DNA from: Paramacrobiotus metropolitanus
Lineage: Eukaryota > Tardigrada > Eutardigrada > Parachela > Macrobiotidae
Direction of reading: 5' to 3'
Length of the DNA stretch: 64,000 nt
Assembly: GCF_019649055.1 (NCBI RefSeq)
Contig: NW_026570262.1
Coordinates: 434,001-498,000 of the forward strand
The stretch's first letter is position 1, and the number at the start of each line of letters is the position of its first letter. Shown in pieces: positions 22,549 through 35,600 of this stretch. The position numbers and the translations under genes were made by a program. The notes under the pieces are model-generated. The model was not told where the DNA came from, ran no database searches, and saw only the letters and a list, made by a program, of their open reading frames with translations.

Positions 22549-25500
22549 ATGGAATACGGGAATTATTGTCGGCAACAGATGTTCTCTTCTCTTCTGACTG
22601 CCATAGCAGTTACTTGCGGTATGTCCTACTTGAAACTCCTACATGTTGTTTGAGACGTTATTTATTTACTTTACCACGTCGGAGCTGAAATTTTAATACG
22701 ATGCGGTCTTTGCAGCTGGCATCATCATTTATGTCTGCATATGGTTTGCAGTGGCTTCAACGGAATCAGTGACTTCAGATACACAACGTAAAGCAGACAC
22801 CCTAACTAATTTCTAAAATACTGTGATTATCGCGCTATACTTTGCACTAACTAAAAGTGGCATCAACAAACGCTTTCCAGACGATCTAGTATCATTCAAA
22901 AAAATCTTTCTTATAATCGTACAAGTGCAATAACTGTTGTGAACTTGCGATTTAATTCGTGGCAGATGTGGTAAATTTATGGTTGGTTTTTTCTTCTATA
23001 AATGCAGATGCAGTTTCGAGCAGTCGTGACCAGAATAAAGGATTTACTAAGGATCTGTCGGCGGGGTGCACGCTTCCATATCCCTGCTACAACTGGATGA
23101 CAGAGACATCGTGCACTATGGGAACAGCGGCCCAACCCGACAATGACGGCTCAGTGTTAAACGCGTGCAGCGATGTGCCAGCAGGACGGGTCTGGTTTCG
23201 AGGAATGCCGTATTATAAGTATCAGTTCGATATTAAGACGGCTTCCGTTGACAACATCACAATGCAACGTACGTCTCTGCAGACTGTAGAGTTTTGAACT
23301 GACACAATTACTATTTTACCACAGAGCATTTTGGCCTAAAATCCAATGTACAGGCTCCAAATAGATCCCGTTTTGCAGGTGATATCGTTGCTATATCCCA
23401 GTGCACTACAACGAATTATTTCATGCCAGCACTATACAACGATTCCATGGCCGTACTTCGCAGTGTCGCACTGAATCCCGCTTCCTGCTCGGTGTTCCGG
23501 CTAAGATTTTGGTACTGCCTGTACAGTGTTCCGTACTTCGCAGCCTCCAGTCCATCCGTAGACGAGTATAACCTCAAAGTGTTCATAGAGCAGGATGGTA
23601 GTCTAGTATCTCAAGAGTTTCCCACACAACTGCTATGGGGAAGTGCCGCCGATTACACACACTTTAGTGGAGTCCGAGAGTGGCATCTGGTTGAGGTTGT
23701 TTTTGGGCGGCAAGCAGGCCAACGGTTCACCGTTAATTTTTTTGCCTTCCATAAAGATGGATGCCGGAGCGACACAATAGCTAACCAGATTTATGTGGAT
23801 GACGTGGAGATCGAACGTGGTGAGTTCTTCGTTGTAGCTGATACTTTTCTGCTTGAAAGAACCGAGCTGAGACGTTTACTTATATAATTATGTAGCTCAC
23901 CAATAAGGAGCGATCACGTAAATTTTAAAATAAAATTTTTTACAGCGGTGCATAGCTCTCCAGAAAACGGCACATGTTGGACAACAACAGCGGCAACAAC
24001 AACTTCGACACCATCATCGACCGCAACAACAGCAAGCCCAGACGAAATAACGGTTACCGTTTTTCTCTTGGAAGAGCTGAGAAACGCTACAAATCGGACA
24101 TTGTACGACAGTGATTATGGGTATTACGTTCAGTCTCCACAAAATGTACTGAATGCGACACAAAATCTGCTAATCGGCTCGCACACTGAGGTCAACTTTT
24201 CCAATATCCAGATAATATCCGAATTTTTCTTGCACTTTGCTGAAATGCCAATTCCCAATGGTCTGCCCAATAGTGCTCAGGAAGCCACAGTCAATATGAT
24301 GCTCGAAATCGTTGACGTTATCATTATTGCGGAAGAGAATAAAAAGGTCATTCCACCGGATTCAAGAGAAGATGGACCTCATGCTGCCGCCGCTGTTTAC
24401 CAGGCTTTGGAAATTCTTTACAATAATCTCCCGCCAAAGGAGCAACCTTATATCTTCAATACTACGCGAGTGGTAACGTTCGCAAACGCCCTCGCAGTGA
24501 ACTCCACTGCACAATTCGCTAACCTGAATATATACACTGAAATGAATGTACAGCGTTTTGAGAATGGATTGCTTTCGGTCGATGTCAGTGGTGAAAAAGC
24601 TGCGGTAGCCAGGATTGCGTTGAATAAGGATGTTCTCCGGGAAGCATACGAAAAATTTCGTCAGTAAAGATACTTCATCCAGAAATTAACCGTTCGCCTT
24701 CGCAGTTCCTGTACTTGTACTTTAATTTTCAGAACGAAATCCCAATGGAACATTCACATTCTCCTTCTCCCTTTCCGCGATGCCGGTATTCAGATTTGGA
24801 AAACACCCGACGCAAAACTCACGACAAGAATTTGCAAGTCCTCTGGTTTTACTGGCAGCCGTTAATCGGCAGCTGACACTGAAAGGAACCAATGTCATTC
24901 AGATTGAACACAACATCGATAAGTTATTCAAAGTATGTGAGAGTGACTGAACTTAGCGAAGTCATCCAATAATCAGCTATGAATTCGATTTACTAGGAAG
25001 CCCATGGAGCTCGAAGACGGCATGGTTGTACGTTTCTCGGCTACACTTCCAAGAAATGGTCAACTAATGGCTGCAGAATGTCATCAAAACTGCCCTCATG
25101 GAAGGGAACCATTGTACAGTGCACATGTGACCATCTTACACCGTTTTCACTGCTGTTAACCTTGTGCAGCAGCATATCACAGATTCCGACGACGCAAACG
25201 TTCTCGTTGGATCTCGCAGTAGTCACCACGAGCACAGCAGTTGTTGCGGCGTTGTGCTGTTTCTTTGCTCTGGTTGTTATTGCGTAAGAGAAACTATTGT
25301 ACATGTTTATCCTGGTTAAAAAGAAGCTATACGAACCGTTTCAGATTCCGAATTTGTCGACGCCAGATTGTTTTCGACGAGGATACCTTTGCGCGTACTA
25401 GCCTATGGATAGTGCTGTTTGCGATGTACCTCTTTGTGACCTTCTCCCAGCTGATGCTGTTTGCTCCGGACCTTTGTGGACCGACGTCGTGTTTCGCCAC

Positions 25501-26662
25501 CGCCGTTCTAGTGCACTGGTTCTCCCTGATGAGTGCGGCCTGGACCGGTGTGGAAACATTCCGTCTGCTGCAGATGATACGCTATCCCGAACGGTATGCA
25601 CGCAAAACGTTCAGCATTCCCGGGGATACGTACAACGGATTTAGGATGAAAGCGTGGCTAGGCGCAACTTGTGAGTGACCTTTAAACAGTTCGATTAGGA
25701 ACTGTTGGAACTTGGAATCCTTATTTCAGTCATTCCACTGCTGTTTCCCTTTATTGCTTCTGCCAGTCATCATTCAGTGGAGGCCAGCAGAATCCTTGGT
25801 GGATATGGGTACGCAAGCCATGAAAAATGGTAAGCGGCAGTAGGGTCTGCAAAGCGCTTGACTCCGCAGTATAGCGTGACTTACAGCTTAAAATTTACAT
25901 GGTTTATGTAGATTACTTATCGACACCGTACTAATAGAAGAACCTTTGAAACAAAATTTAAATGCTTTCTGGATGAGTAAAAATATTTTGGAATAGTAGA
26001 TTTGTTAAAGTATTTTGTGGTGCAACGTCCGTGCAACGTGGTTTCTTGGAGTGTGTTATGTCATTTTGCAGGTGTTGGTTAGATGGCGATCATCCATGGA
26101 TTACCTGGGTGACGTTTATCGCTCCAGTCTCCGCTGTTGCTCTGCTAAATATCTGCGCAGTGCTCTATTATCTATGCAGTAAGTAGTCAGTTTTTGGGTT
26201 TCTTGTCTAACTGATCCCGACTCCATTACGAGATATCAGGACCATATAATAAAGATCGCAATTTCATTGATTTAATTAGGGAAAAGAGCATTGATTAACG
26301 GAATAGCAAAAGCGGATGGACATGGTTCAATCAAACCTGAGCGACTTATTGAATTGCGGAGTAATCTCTCCGGTCATACATTTGCACGAAACCATTTTCA
26401 CGGAGTAATCGTAACCACCGCGTTAATGGGACTGATCTGGTTGAGCGTGTGGCTAGCGTTGTTTTCCTGCTTTATTGACGAAACAGTACAGCACGCTTTC
26501 GTCCTGCTGTTGACATTAACGTGTGGATCTCAAGCAGTTTACATTATCTCGTTTCAAGCCATCGCTCCTCGGAAGCGGTTAACCGGACGAAAGCCTTCGA
26601 GAGTCGGGGGAATCGCTCATATCCTGGAAGCTCCGACACATGCGGGGCAACCAGTGCCTTAA
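22549..26662 (+). CDS. Adhesion GPCR with N-terminal MAM domain
   Basis: Ten exons: 22549-22618, 23008-23268, 23379-23819, 23946-24663, 24794-24932, 24997-25283, 25324-25670, 25730-25829, 26072-26178, 26280-26662. They total 2853 nt with consistent phases (950 aa). Order: signal region (MFSSLLTAIAVTC); MAM module (CYNWMTETSCTMGT to VDDVEIER); Thr/Ser linker (TTTAATTTSTPSSTATT); GAIN domain, ending in a GPS with GCTFLGYTSKKWSTNGC and IVQCTCDHLTPFS (autocleavage expected between Leu and Thr of HLT); then seven hydrophobic helices, among them LWIVLFAMYLFVTFSQLMLF, the TM3 Cys (CFATAVLVHWF), the EKWCWLD loop 2 block and TM7 GSQAVYIISF. This is a class B2 receptor. No lesion was seen. A downstream Met (MFSS) is the more likely signal-peptide start. 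The MAM module pairs with the secreted protein at 4.2-6.2 kb. Confidence 0.92.
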
Positions 26663-27176
26663 GTTAACAGCAATCGCAGCTTGCGTCACCAAATACTGCA
26701 GTTAACCTTCACTTGGTTAAGTACTGCTAGAAGTATTACTAGAAGAGTGTGTCCAGTGATTGCAACTGTGAGATGTATGACTAGTCGTAAGCTAAGTCAG
26801 CTTGTGCACTTCAGCCAATTATTTCACGATAAACTTATTCAAGTTTAATCTTTTGACCGGTGAAAATGCGTTGTTAGTCATCGGTCAGTTTGGAATGCCG
26901 CACAATCATGAGGTATGTTTGGGATTGTCGATGTTTGGGATTGTAATGTTTGGGATTCGTCGATGTTTGGGATTGTAATAGTCATAAATTTGTATGCTTT
27001 GGTTCTTCCAATTTTCCACTTTGTATGTCTGATACATCGTCAAATTAAAGCAGACGGCAGCAGATGTCATCTACGAAAACAGGACAGTATCAGATCATCT
27101 TGCTCTTCGACATTCTACCTTGACTGAGTACCCACAGGGTCACATTCAACCGCAAAAAAACCTTCTTTGCACTAAC
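26663..27176. other. Intergenic with short tandem repeat
   Basis: 3' flank of the adhesion GPCR. No gene seen apart from the tandem repeat at 26912-26981 and the end of an alpha-2-macroglobulin relic. Confidence 0.4.
26912..26981. repeat. Short tandem repeat (GATGTTTGGGATTGTA-like, 4 units)
   Basis: Four imperfect copies of ATGTTTGGGATTGT with variable TCG or AA linkers in about 70 nt. No coding or regulatory meaning is evident. Confidence 0.7.
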
Positions 27177-27460
27177 CTTGTCAAAATACAAATTCAGCTG
27201 GCTGCCTTTGTTGTCCAACTCGCTTTTCTGCAGTGACCTAACTGCCGGCGGAAGCTTTTTGATATCTTCTACGTCAAACTGGTAATCGGACAGCGCGGTA
27301 ACCTCTAGAATCATCATGCTGCTTGCAACGTCCTTCTGGTACCCGGCTAGATAGTCACATTCCTTTGTTGTTTGCTATTCGTGATATCGATCTGAATCGA
27401 TGGGACACGGCTGAAGAACTGAGTAAATTTGCCTAACGCGGTCAGCACGATTGCCGTATC
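27177..27460 (-). pseudogene. Alpha-2-macroglobulin/TEP relic (end of thioester domain plus receptor-binding start)
   Basis: On the minus strand, an AG acceptor at 27461-27462 precedes DTAIVLTALGKFTQFFSRVP, matching the exon DTVVALQALAEFAV of the 46-64 kb array. This is cut by a stop and joined, with about 85 residues missing, to a piece matching the next exon: QKDVASSMMILEVTALSDYQ, then FDVEDIKKLP and NLYFDK with a GTTAGT donor at 27176-27171. The opposite orientation and the 19-kb distance from the array make it an isolated, deleted copy. The sequence is clearly diverged from all three array members. Confidence 0.75.
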
Positions 27461-29692
27461 CTAAAATTAAAGAAGATGCTTGAACTTGCGCTACTGACGC
27501 AGCTTTCAGAACCATGACGAGCAGAAAAATCCGTCGTTCTTTTACGCCCTTTCTTCTAATGAAAACTACTAAACTTAACGAAGTTTAAGACTCAACGTAT
27601 TCACGGTTACAAACCAAAACGCTTTGTCGAAGTATCGGAGTTTTAAACGTCGGCATATTTAGTGAACCATAGTGATAGGTTATCTAGAAACGTGAACTTA
27701 GAAGTGAATTGTACAGACCATTGTGGTAAAGTATCCGCCTTCAGCATTTTGTTTCGAAATCAGCAAGAAAGCGATTTTCAGCGACATGTTCCGGTTCTGC
27801 GGCTAGAGGTTGGATATGTTCTTGTACTCTCGGACCGTTTTTTTATTGGCGGTAGAAAGTAACCATATTCCGATTTCTAAAATATTTTTGAAACCAATAT
27901 TCGACCGAAGCGAGACGAAGGTATGTTCAAGAAAACAGGAATTTTGTCGGTCACGTCGGTCATGTCGGTCACGCACTAATAATTTAAACAAAATATGGAA
28001 GAACGCACGTACACAAAAGTATTAAATAAAACATAATGTTGAATAATATAAATAAATTTAAATGTATTAATTAAATGTATTAGCGCATTAATTAATGTTA
28101 TAACTTAATATATTTTTAGGCAGTTTTAAAACAAACTTAGCAAACAGTTCATTAAGCTTGGTTTCCCGCTTCGCTTCGGTCTTTTAGTGCAAGCCAACAG
28201 CGGTGCACTTTCCTAGTTAAAATAAGTACATAGTACATACAATAATAAATTTAAATTCAAACGATTAATTTTAAATACAACAATAACTTTCAATGATATA
28301 ATTATTTTTTAATATTTTTATTTCACATTTCATTTCATTTCTCGTCATTTCACGTTTTCATTTCCTTTCAAAACTGGGTTTTAACGTAGTCAAGCTGAAC
28401 AGGCAGAGCGATAGAGTACAGAGAGAGTTATCAAGGTCCGGCCGCACTATGATCTGCCTATGCTCAAGCATTCGCCGATGCGATGACTGTGCAAACAAAC
28501 CATTCTATTGTCTTCGGGACCCGGTGGCCATAAAATACCGGGTCCGGTGAAATAGGCAATTCACATTGGTCTTCGCTTGGCCAATAGCTGTCATAAAAAC
28601 GAGCATGTCTGACCAATGGCTATCGTGAATACCGGTATCACACTGGAAATGCCAGTGCCGATGCAAGTCAATGGTTATGGAACTATTTTTCTGCTAAACT
28701 ACCAGGGCATGATGGGCATCCATTCCCGATATTATTATTTTTATTTTGTGATTACAGATGTTTTCTCGCTTTATGATTATGATTGTAAATAAAGCCCTTA
28801 TTATAATGGTGGTGTTTATTACAGAATTATGGCTTAGTAAACGGCCGCCATAGAATCTGCTATCTGCTATTAGTTACAAATAAGTTCATATCATAAGTAC
28901 AAATACAAATAGCATTATATTACGTCACATTAATTTCATGGTTATTGTGCCTATATACCTATATCCACATAGAATTTAAATTTTGTACACTTTAATAAGC
29001 AATAGCCACCAAAATAACAATGATGGCAAGCGTTGGCAGTTGATAGTTAAATTTCAAACATTAACATATTTGTATTATATTTGTTGATTTGTGGTTGATT
29101 ATTACCATGAACAGGGATGTCTTAAATTCACGAGCGCTGTGTGTAGCTGCAGTCTAGTTGTAAATGGAATGAGTAAGCTGGAATACGTGACATTTGGAAG
29201 GCTAGAAGCCCTCCCTCTGCCTGGTTCTGAGGTGGGGCTTGTGCTCTTACATCGCATCGGCGAAAAGTTTCTACGCTCTGTCCGGACCTCTTATAAAAGT
29301 AGCTCTGTCTGTTGTAGTAGCAGATAGTAGCTCTATAAAAGTAGCTTGACTACGGTTTTAACCTCTTGAATTTCGACCCTGGGCGTGGATGCGGTCACCG
29401 CCTACGAAGCGGGCTCCGTACGTAATCACCTACCCGTCAGGCGGTCACCTGTTGCTTTCATAAGCATTGCGAAATGCGAATTTCCTTTCCCCATAATCTG
29501 GAATTTTTGTTTTGTTTGCTTTGCAGATTCCCATCGTTACTGTACAGTTGTACTTATCTTATCTACAATAGTTCAATAAAATATGTCTTTTGGCGTTCTA
29601 GAACACTTAAGCGTTTTTTTTTATAGAAGAGTGCCTGCACGGATGCCAAAGTAACCGTCGTCAGCTGTAGAGATAACACAGCAAAATCTACA
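27461..29692. other. AT-rich intergenic region
   Basis: 28020-28350 is very AT-rich low-complexity DNA. 29285-29345 contains two copies of TATAAAAGTAGCT about 40 nt apart, the first of which could be a TATA element for the gene starting at 29693. No coding region is supported. Confidence 0.45.
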
Positions 29693-32600
29693 ATGAAGCG
29701 CCTATACTTTCGCCTGCCTCGACAGCCAGTACCCCCCGTCCGCCGCACGCGCTCCACGACAACCACCGCCCCGCGTCTCACATTCCAGGAGCTGGCCGAC
29801 CTCATGGAGCCCCAACTCGAACCCTCCTCTGTCTGGCGCAAGGCCGTGGACCGGGAAGCCTGCGTGGCGCTGTTCTTCCAGCTGAATCTGCGCAGCGACG
29901 AACCCCGCCTGGCCAAGTGCGTCTGCCTCCGTCTGCAGGAGTTCCGAGTGGGCGCCCACGCCGATCTCCGTCTCGTTCCTTCAGTCTTCCTCGACGAGCC
30001 CCTAGTCGTCCCGGAGACAGAGCCCTGTGTGCCCCTACCCCCCACCATCACCTCCGCCACGGATGTCGTTAAACTGCTGCAGAATTTCGAGCTGTATCCA
30101 CACCTGCCCGATGATGAGGAGAACGGTGTGCCGCGCACATTGCAGGAGTCTTGCGCTGAGGAATGTGGGGTGGAGGGTGTGTTGGTCATGGGGGATTCCG
30201 ATGGGGAGATGGAGTTTGTGGATGATAATGATGCTGGGGATTATTCTCCAGCTGAAGGCCTTGTAGAAGAAGGTGAGCTTGTAAGATTTAAGAATTCAGA
30301 TACAGAAACTTATTAATATTTCGATAATGTTAGGTATATTATTAATATTTTTATATTTTATTAATTAATATTTTAATATTAGTATAAGCCTGAATCTACA
30401 AAACTATTAAAAATTAATAAATAGGTAGACCAGCTAGTAAGTGAATTATTTAATAAAATATAACAAATTGCATTATTACTGTTGCAAATATTTGGGTATA
30501 AATCATTTATATCCAGATTACTCTGACTTGATGACTTGATGATTAAATTACTCTGGTATAAATTAATTAGAATGATTCCAAAATTTCAAGGTGTATCTGT
30601 TCACTGGCAGGAGCTACGCTCCGGTCTGCCAGTGAACCAATCGGTGTATCTTCCTAGTTATTTGAAATTTATAACCATAAAATTTTATAACCATATAATT
30701 TATCATGAAATTTTCATTCAGATTAGTAGCAACTAGCAGATTACACTCGTACTTATACATTGTTCTTGTCAAAAGCACTTGTTTTCACATGCAGGACCGT
30801 GATACGTTGCATTTTTTGGAGAACAATTTTTGTCTGCCTGTCGGGGAGTAATCAGCATTGGCAGTTTTGTTGCATTATCGATTTGTTTTTGCAGCTGACA
30901 CGGTGACGAAGTTGAAAGGGGAGAAGTGCAAGCCAAAAAAATTCTCTAAACGACCTAAAGCAACATCTACCCCGGGTAAGATATTTTTCAGTATTTTGTT
31001 AAAGGCTAAAAAAATTTCTGCCGAAAAATTAAAATTGTATTTAATTTCAGAATTTTTCTAAAAAATATAACACTTTTTGCCCATTGCTTTTTCGAAATAC
31101 TGCATGTGGACTTCACTTTTTAAAATCGATTGCTTGACTGCAGGTTTAAACGAGCATCTCCTGGCCTCCATGCAGCTCATCAAAGTATATCTCCATCAGG
31201 CGGGGCCAGATAAAAAAGAATTATATCCGGAAGCCGGAATGTTTGCCTGCTCGAAACTCGTGAAGAAATTCCATGAGAAACACTTTCGGCCCTTGCGCTA
31301 CAATAAAATCCACCCCCAGATGCATCGGTTAAAAGCGATGGGCGCGAGTATAGCGCTGGATCTCATCGATTCACTGGGGAAAGTCTCCGACCAACTGCCG
31401 TCACAGCAATGTGCGCTGCTGGAATTGATTGATAAAGAGTTTTTGCAGACCGTTGCAAGTGAGTTAGCGGACGCACATCTCCTTTAACTAAGAATACCAC
31501 ATTCGAATTTTATTTTTATTCTGAGTTAATAGGATTACACGGCTCAATTATTTTGGAAATTAGTAATTTTAATAAGACCTTAATAATAAACATTAATAAC
31601 TTTAGTAAGCCAGAATATTTTGTTATGTTATTACTCTTAATGGTGCAATGCTGACGGTAGTCATATGAATAACGGTTGTTATGTCGCGATATGAACATCA
31701 ATAATTGAATCATCATCTGGTATCTACAAATTTCATTTTTTCATACTCGTGTTTTTTTGTATATTTTAATATATGTTTATTTTAAATTTTATGCCGTATA
31801 ATAACCTTAGTAATTATATGTCTTGTAAATTTTAAAAATTTTATTTTTATTCCTTGTGTGTTTAATTTATGCGATTTTTTAGATCACTGCTGTTGCTTCT
31901 TGTCTGCATGTTGTTGGTTTTTATGTAGATTTTGTGAATTTGAACGATCCGCGCGTTGTGAAAGAGGATCTACCGCCGTTATCCACGGATCAGCTGCTAC
32001 GAGGAATGCGGAATAGGATCAAATATCTGAAGGTCTTACCTGAAATGCGTAAGTTGATGAGTTCTTATTTGCAGATAACAGTTTTTCGGATGTGAACGCA
32101 GCAGGCCGAATTTGTATGCATTTGCGTAATTACTGTAGTACAGAATGTATCATTGCTATTTGTTAGAATTTATATTAGGAGATTATTATAGTCACGGGAA
32201 CAGAAACCGGAAGCGTCGCACACACTGGTGTTGTTCTGTTATGTTCTGTTCATCAACGTTATACAAGCAGGTTTCTTATATAGCACTAGGTACATTCACG
32301 ATATTAGTAAGTTACTGCACCTAAACATCTGATAAACAAGGGGATTGGTGACCTGGGTGCACCGTACACTCATAGATCAGCTAGTAAGACAATGATCATA
32401 GTTCACAAGTAGATGACACATTATGAGTGTATATTATATTGGTAATATAATTTCTAACACCCCTTCACCCAGCGCGCCATATCCACTGAAATGCACACTG
32501 GTTCCAAAGGTTCTTGATTCGGATCCTTGATATCTTTACATTGATTCTCTCACGCGTTCACGTCGGCAATATTGGGCTTTATGTCCAACGATTCCACAGT

Positions 32601-35600
32601 TGGCACAAGCAGGACAGGTTGGGCACTGTCTGGTCGTATGTCCTTCCATTCCGCAGTAGTTACACTGGAACTGGTCGGTTTGATCGGTTTGATTGGTTAG
32701 ATCGGTCGGTCGGTCAGATCGGTCAGATCGGTTCATATGGTCAGATCGGTTAAAATGGTCGGATCGGTTAGATCGGTCGGATCGGTTAGATCGGTCGGAT
32801 CGGTTTGATCGGTTCGGATTCTCTCTTTCTCTCTGGTTATAGCTGGAATAGGCTGATCCAAAAGGTCCTTTAAGATATCCACGATTTTCTTCCTGGGTCT
32901 TGATCATCTGTTCTGTTAACATCAGCTTTTCACGGAAGACGCTCATCTTTGGGTCGGGGCCGGCCATCATGTTCCATGATGCCACAAAGGGTCCGTATTC
33001 AACTGGCAGGCTGGACAGTGTTTTCGAAATCAGCCACTCATCGCTGGTTTTCACGGCTTTCCCACAGGCGTCGATCTTCGATGCCAATACGTGCAGCGTT
33101 GACATGAAGGTGTTAACGTCGTCGTTATCCTTCCACTTCAGTCCGAAAAACTCAGTCATCGCGGTCATTAAGTCGCATCCAGTTTTCGGCTCCCTTAACT
33201 CTTTAATCCGATCCAAAATTTCTGCTGACGTTGCACAGTCGCGTACCTGATTGAAGGTAACCTCGTCGAGCGTTGCGCGCAGAATACTTCTTGCTTTTCC
33301 GTCTCCGGATATCCATTTATTATAAGCGGCATGCTTCTTTTCGTCTGCTGGATCATCTCTTGGTATCTTGTTGCTTCCATCCACAATGCTCCACACGCCT
33401 TCTCCAGTTAAGACGTCCTCCACTTCGACTCTCCATCGAGCGTAGTTCGAGCCATTGAGTACCGTGACCTTTATCTCCTTCAACGTTGCCATCTTGGCGT
33501 CCGTAACAGTAACAGTAGCAAACCACTATACTAGTAAGACACGGCAGATACAACTTCCTGCTTAGAGACAAGCAGGTCTCATAATCTGTTAGAATTTATA
33601 TTAGGAGATTATTATAGTCACGGGAACAGAAACCGGAAGCGTCGCACACACTGGTGTTGTTCTGTTATGTTCTGTTCATCAACGTTATACAAGCAGGTTT
33701 CTTATATAGCACTAGGTACATTCACGATATTAGTAAGTTACTGCCCCTAAACATCTGATAAACAAGGGGATTGGTGACCTGGGTGCACCGTACACTCATA
33801 GATCAGCTAGTAAGACAATGATCATAGTTCACAAGTAGATGACACATTATGAGTGTATATTATATTGGTAATATAATTTCTAACACTATTTATTGACTGT
33901 AATTTTCAGTTGTTGCTCAAAGACGATTAAAGCAACGTAAAAAGGAAGAAAGGAAACGCATAAGGACAGGCGAGACACTGCCGCCTCCAGTACTCGGACC
34001 GTCGGCACCGTCGCTGATCTCCCCATTGGACAATGGTCCATGGAATCCCGATCTCCCTTACAATCATCCCGGTAAGCACTAAGCATTCCTCTTCGTTCTC
34101 AGAACTCGTTTCCAAATATTATTTTATTGTTATGTTGTCGTTTTGCATGGTTACACACTGGAAAGTGTTTTTCTCATTTCTCAGTACACGTGGGACTGTA
34201 AAAGTGGAGTTAACCACTGACCACACTGTTTCCTTTCACTCGATTCACACCTTCCGCACTACCTTTCACTACATGTGATATTTTTTCGCAGTACCGCTCA
34301 TTCCGTCCACAACCTTTTCCCGAGTGCCTCTAAATCCGGTTCGCACGGGTTTATTCTTACTTGTTTGTTTGTTTAATCAGCTTGACGTTTACCACAGTCG
34401 GGTCAACCATGCGACGTGTTAGAGGCTAGGCTACCACGGCAGAATGTGTTATCAAACTAATGAACGCGTTACGTGAAAAACTACTAGCAGTGCCACAGTA
34501 TTCTACAGTAAAGAATACTCATCAGCATTTACAAAACGCGTAGTCCATTAAACACGATCCGGACTGGAGCCGAAAAAGGCGATGTTAACGTATCGCTGCT
34601 CCCTGGGTATCAACACAATGAGAAACGGCAGCGATTTTTTTCCCGAAACTTGAAAAAATTTTCGCCGTACGGGGAAGGCTCTTTTTGTACATTAAAGGCT
34701 AAGACCAATAGCTGGTCATTTGCATTGTTTCAGGATATTCGACTCCAAACGAATGGTTTTCGAAAAAAAATGGGGACAGCCGGGAATTGAACCCGGGACC
34801 ACCCGCACCCTAAGCGGATATCATACCCCTAGACTACTGTCCCGTAATACAATGAAGAATAATGGTCAGCATTAACGAAAAGTCTGGTCCACTTTAGGTA
34901 CTCGTACTTAAATAATATCAAGCCACTTTCCGCCACAGCTGTTGTTTAAAATTTCAATCCAAGTTTTGTAAGTGTTTCGTAAAATGATGGTGTTACTTCC
35001 AGTAAATAGCGCACGCAATTCCATTAATGTTGTCTCTAACCAGTTCATGCACGTAGAATCAGGAATTGAAATACGTATACAATAATATTGTGTATGTGAC
35101 ATTTTTTAACTTTGCAAGAATTATAATGCGGAAAATAAGTCGCGAAGTTTACTCCCCATTTTACTCATGGGAGAACGTGAAAATCGAAAGTAACGAAGTG
35201 TAGTGTGCGGTTGAATTTTTGCACAAGACCTGTACAGTGCGCGCAAACGTCAGTGTACGGAATGAAAGGAAGTGCAGAAGGTTGTGAAGCGAGAGAAAAG
35301 GTGGGAAAGGTAATTACGGGGTGGTCACTATAAGTGGATACTTTATTTTAACGCATGTTGTGGAAACAAACGCTTCTCTGTTTGCATCCAGTGCTGGCAT
35401 TTTGAAGGATCAGGGTGTGTTCTTGTTGCACACTGTTTTTAACCTTCAAGTTTCTGAACCGTGAGCCGAGTGGGAAATTGTAGTCCTACTATGTGTAATT
35501 TGTAAAGCTTTGTTATTTCAGGTATGAAATATTGGATCATTTCTTAACATGCGCTGACTTCATTATAAACAAAAAAGCGCTAGCAGTGTTTCTCTTAGAA

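Larger units (their letters stand above)
32161..33885 (-). mobile_element. Gag-only Ty1/copia-type LTR retrotransposon
   Basis: 1725-nt element read on the minus strand: 5' LTR 33885-33587, primer-binding site, gag 33492-32536, polypurine tract (GGGTGAAGGGG, complement of 32460-32470), 3' LTR 32459-32161. Five-base target duplications CTATT flank it (32156-32160 and 33886-33890). The LTRs are 299 nt each, begin TG and end CA, and differ at one position (32319 versus 33745). There is no protease, integrase or reverse-transcriptase sequence, so movement needs a helper. It sits in intron 4 of the host gene, opposite in orientation. Confidence 0.95.

Noticed and set aside
24733-24793. Acceptor at 24731-24732 for adhesion-GPCR exon 5
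   Set aside because: It gives the wrong phase and a stop. The acceptor at 24792-24793 restores phase 2 and the whole 950-codon frame.
29563-30189. Long minus-strand open frame opposite exon 1 of the unrecognised gene
   Set aside because: Ser/Arg-rich shadow frame. The plus frame has matching splice phases through seven exons.
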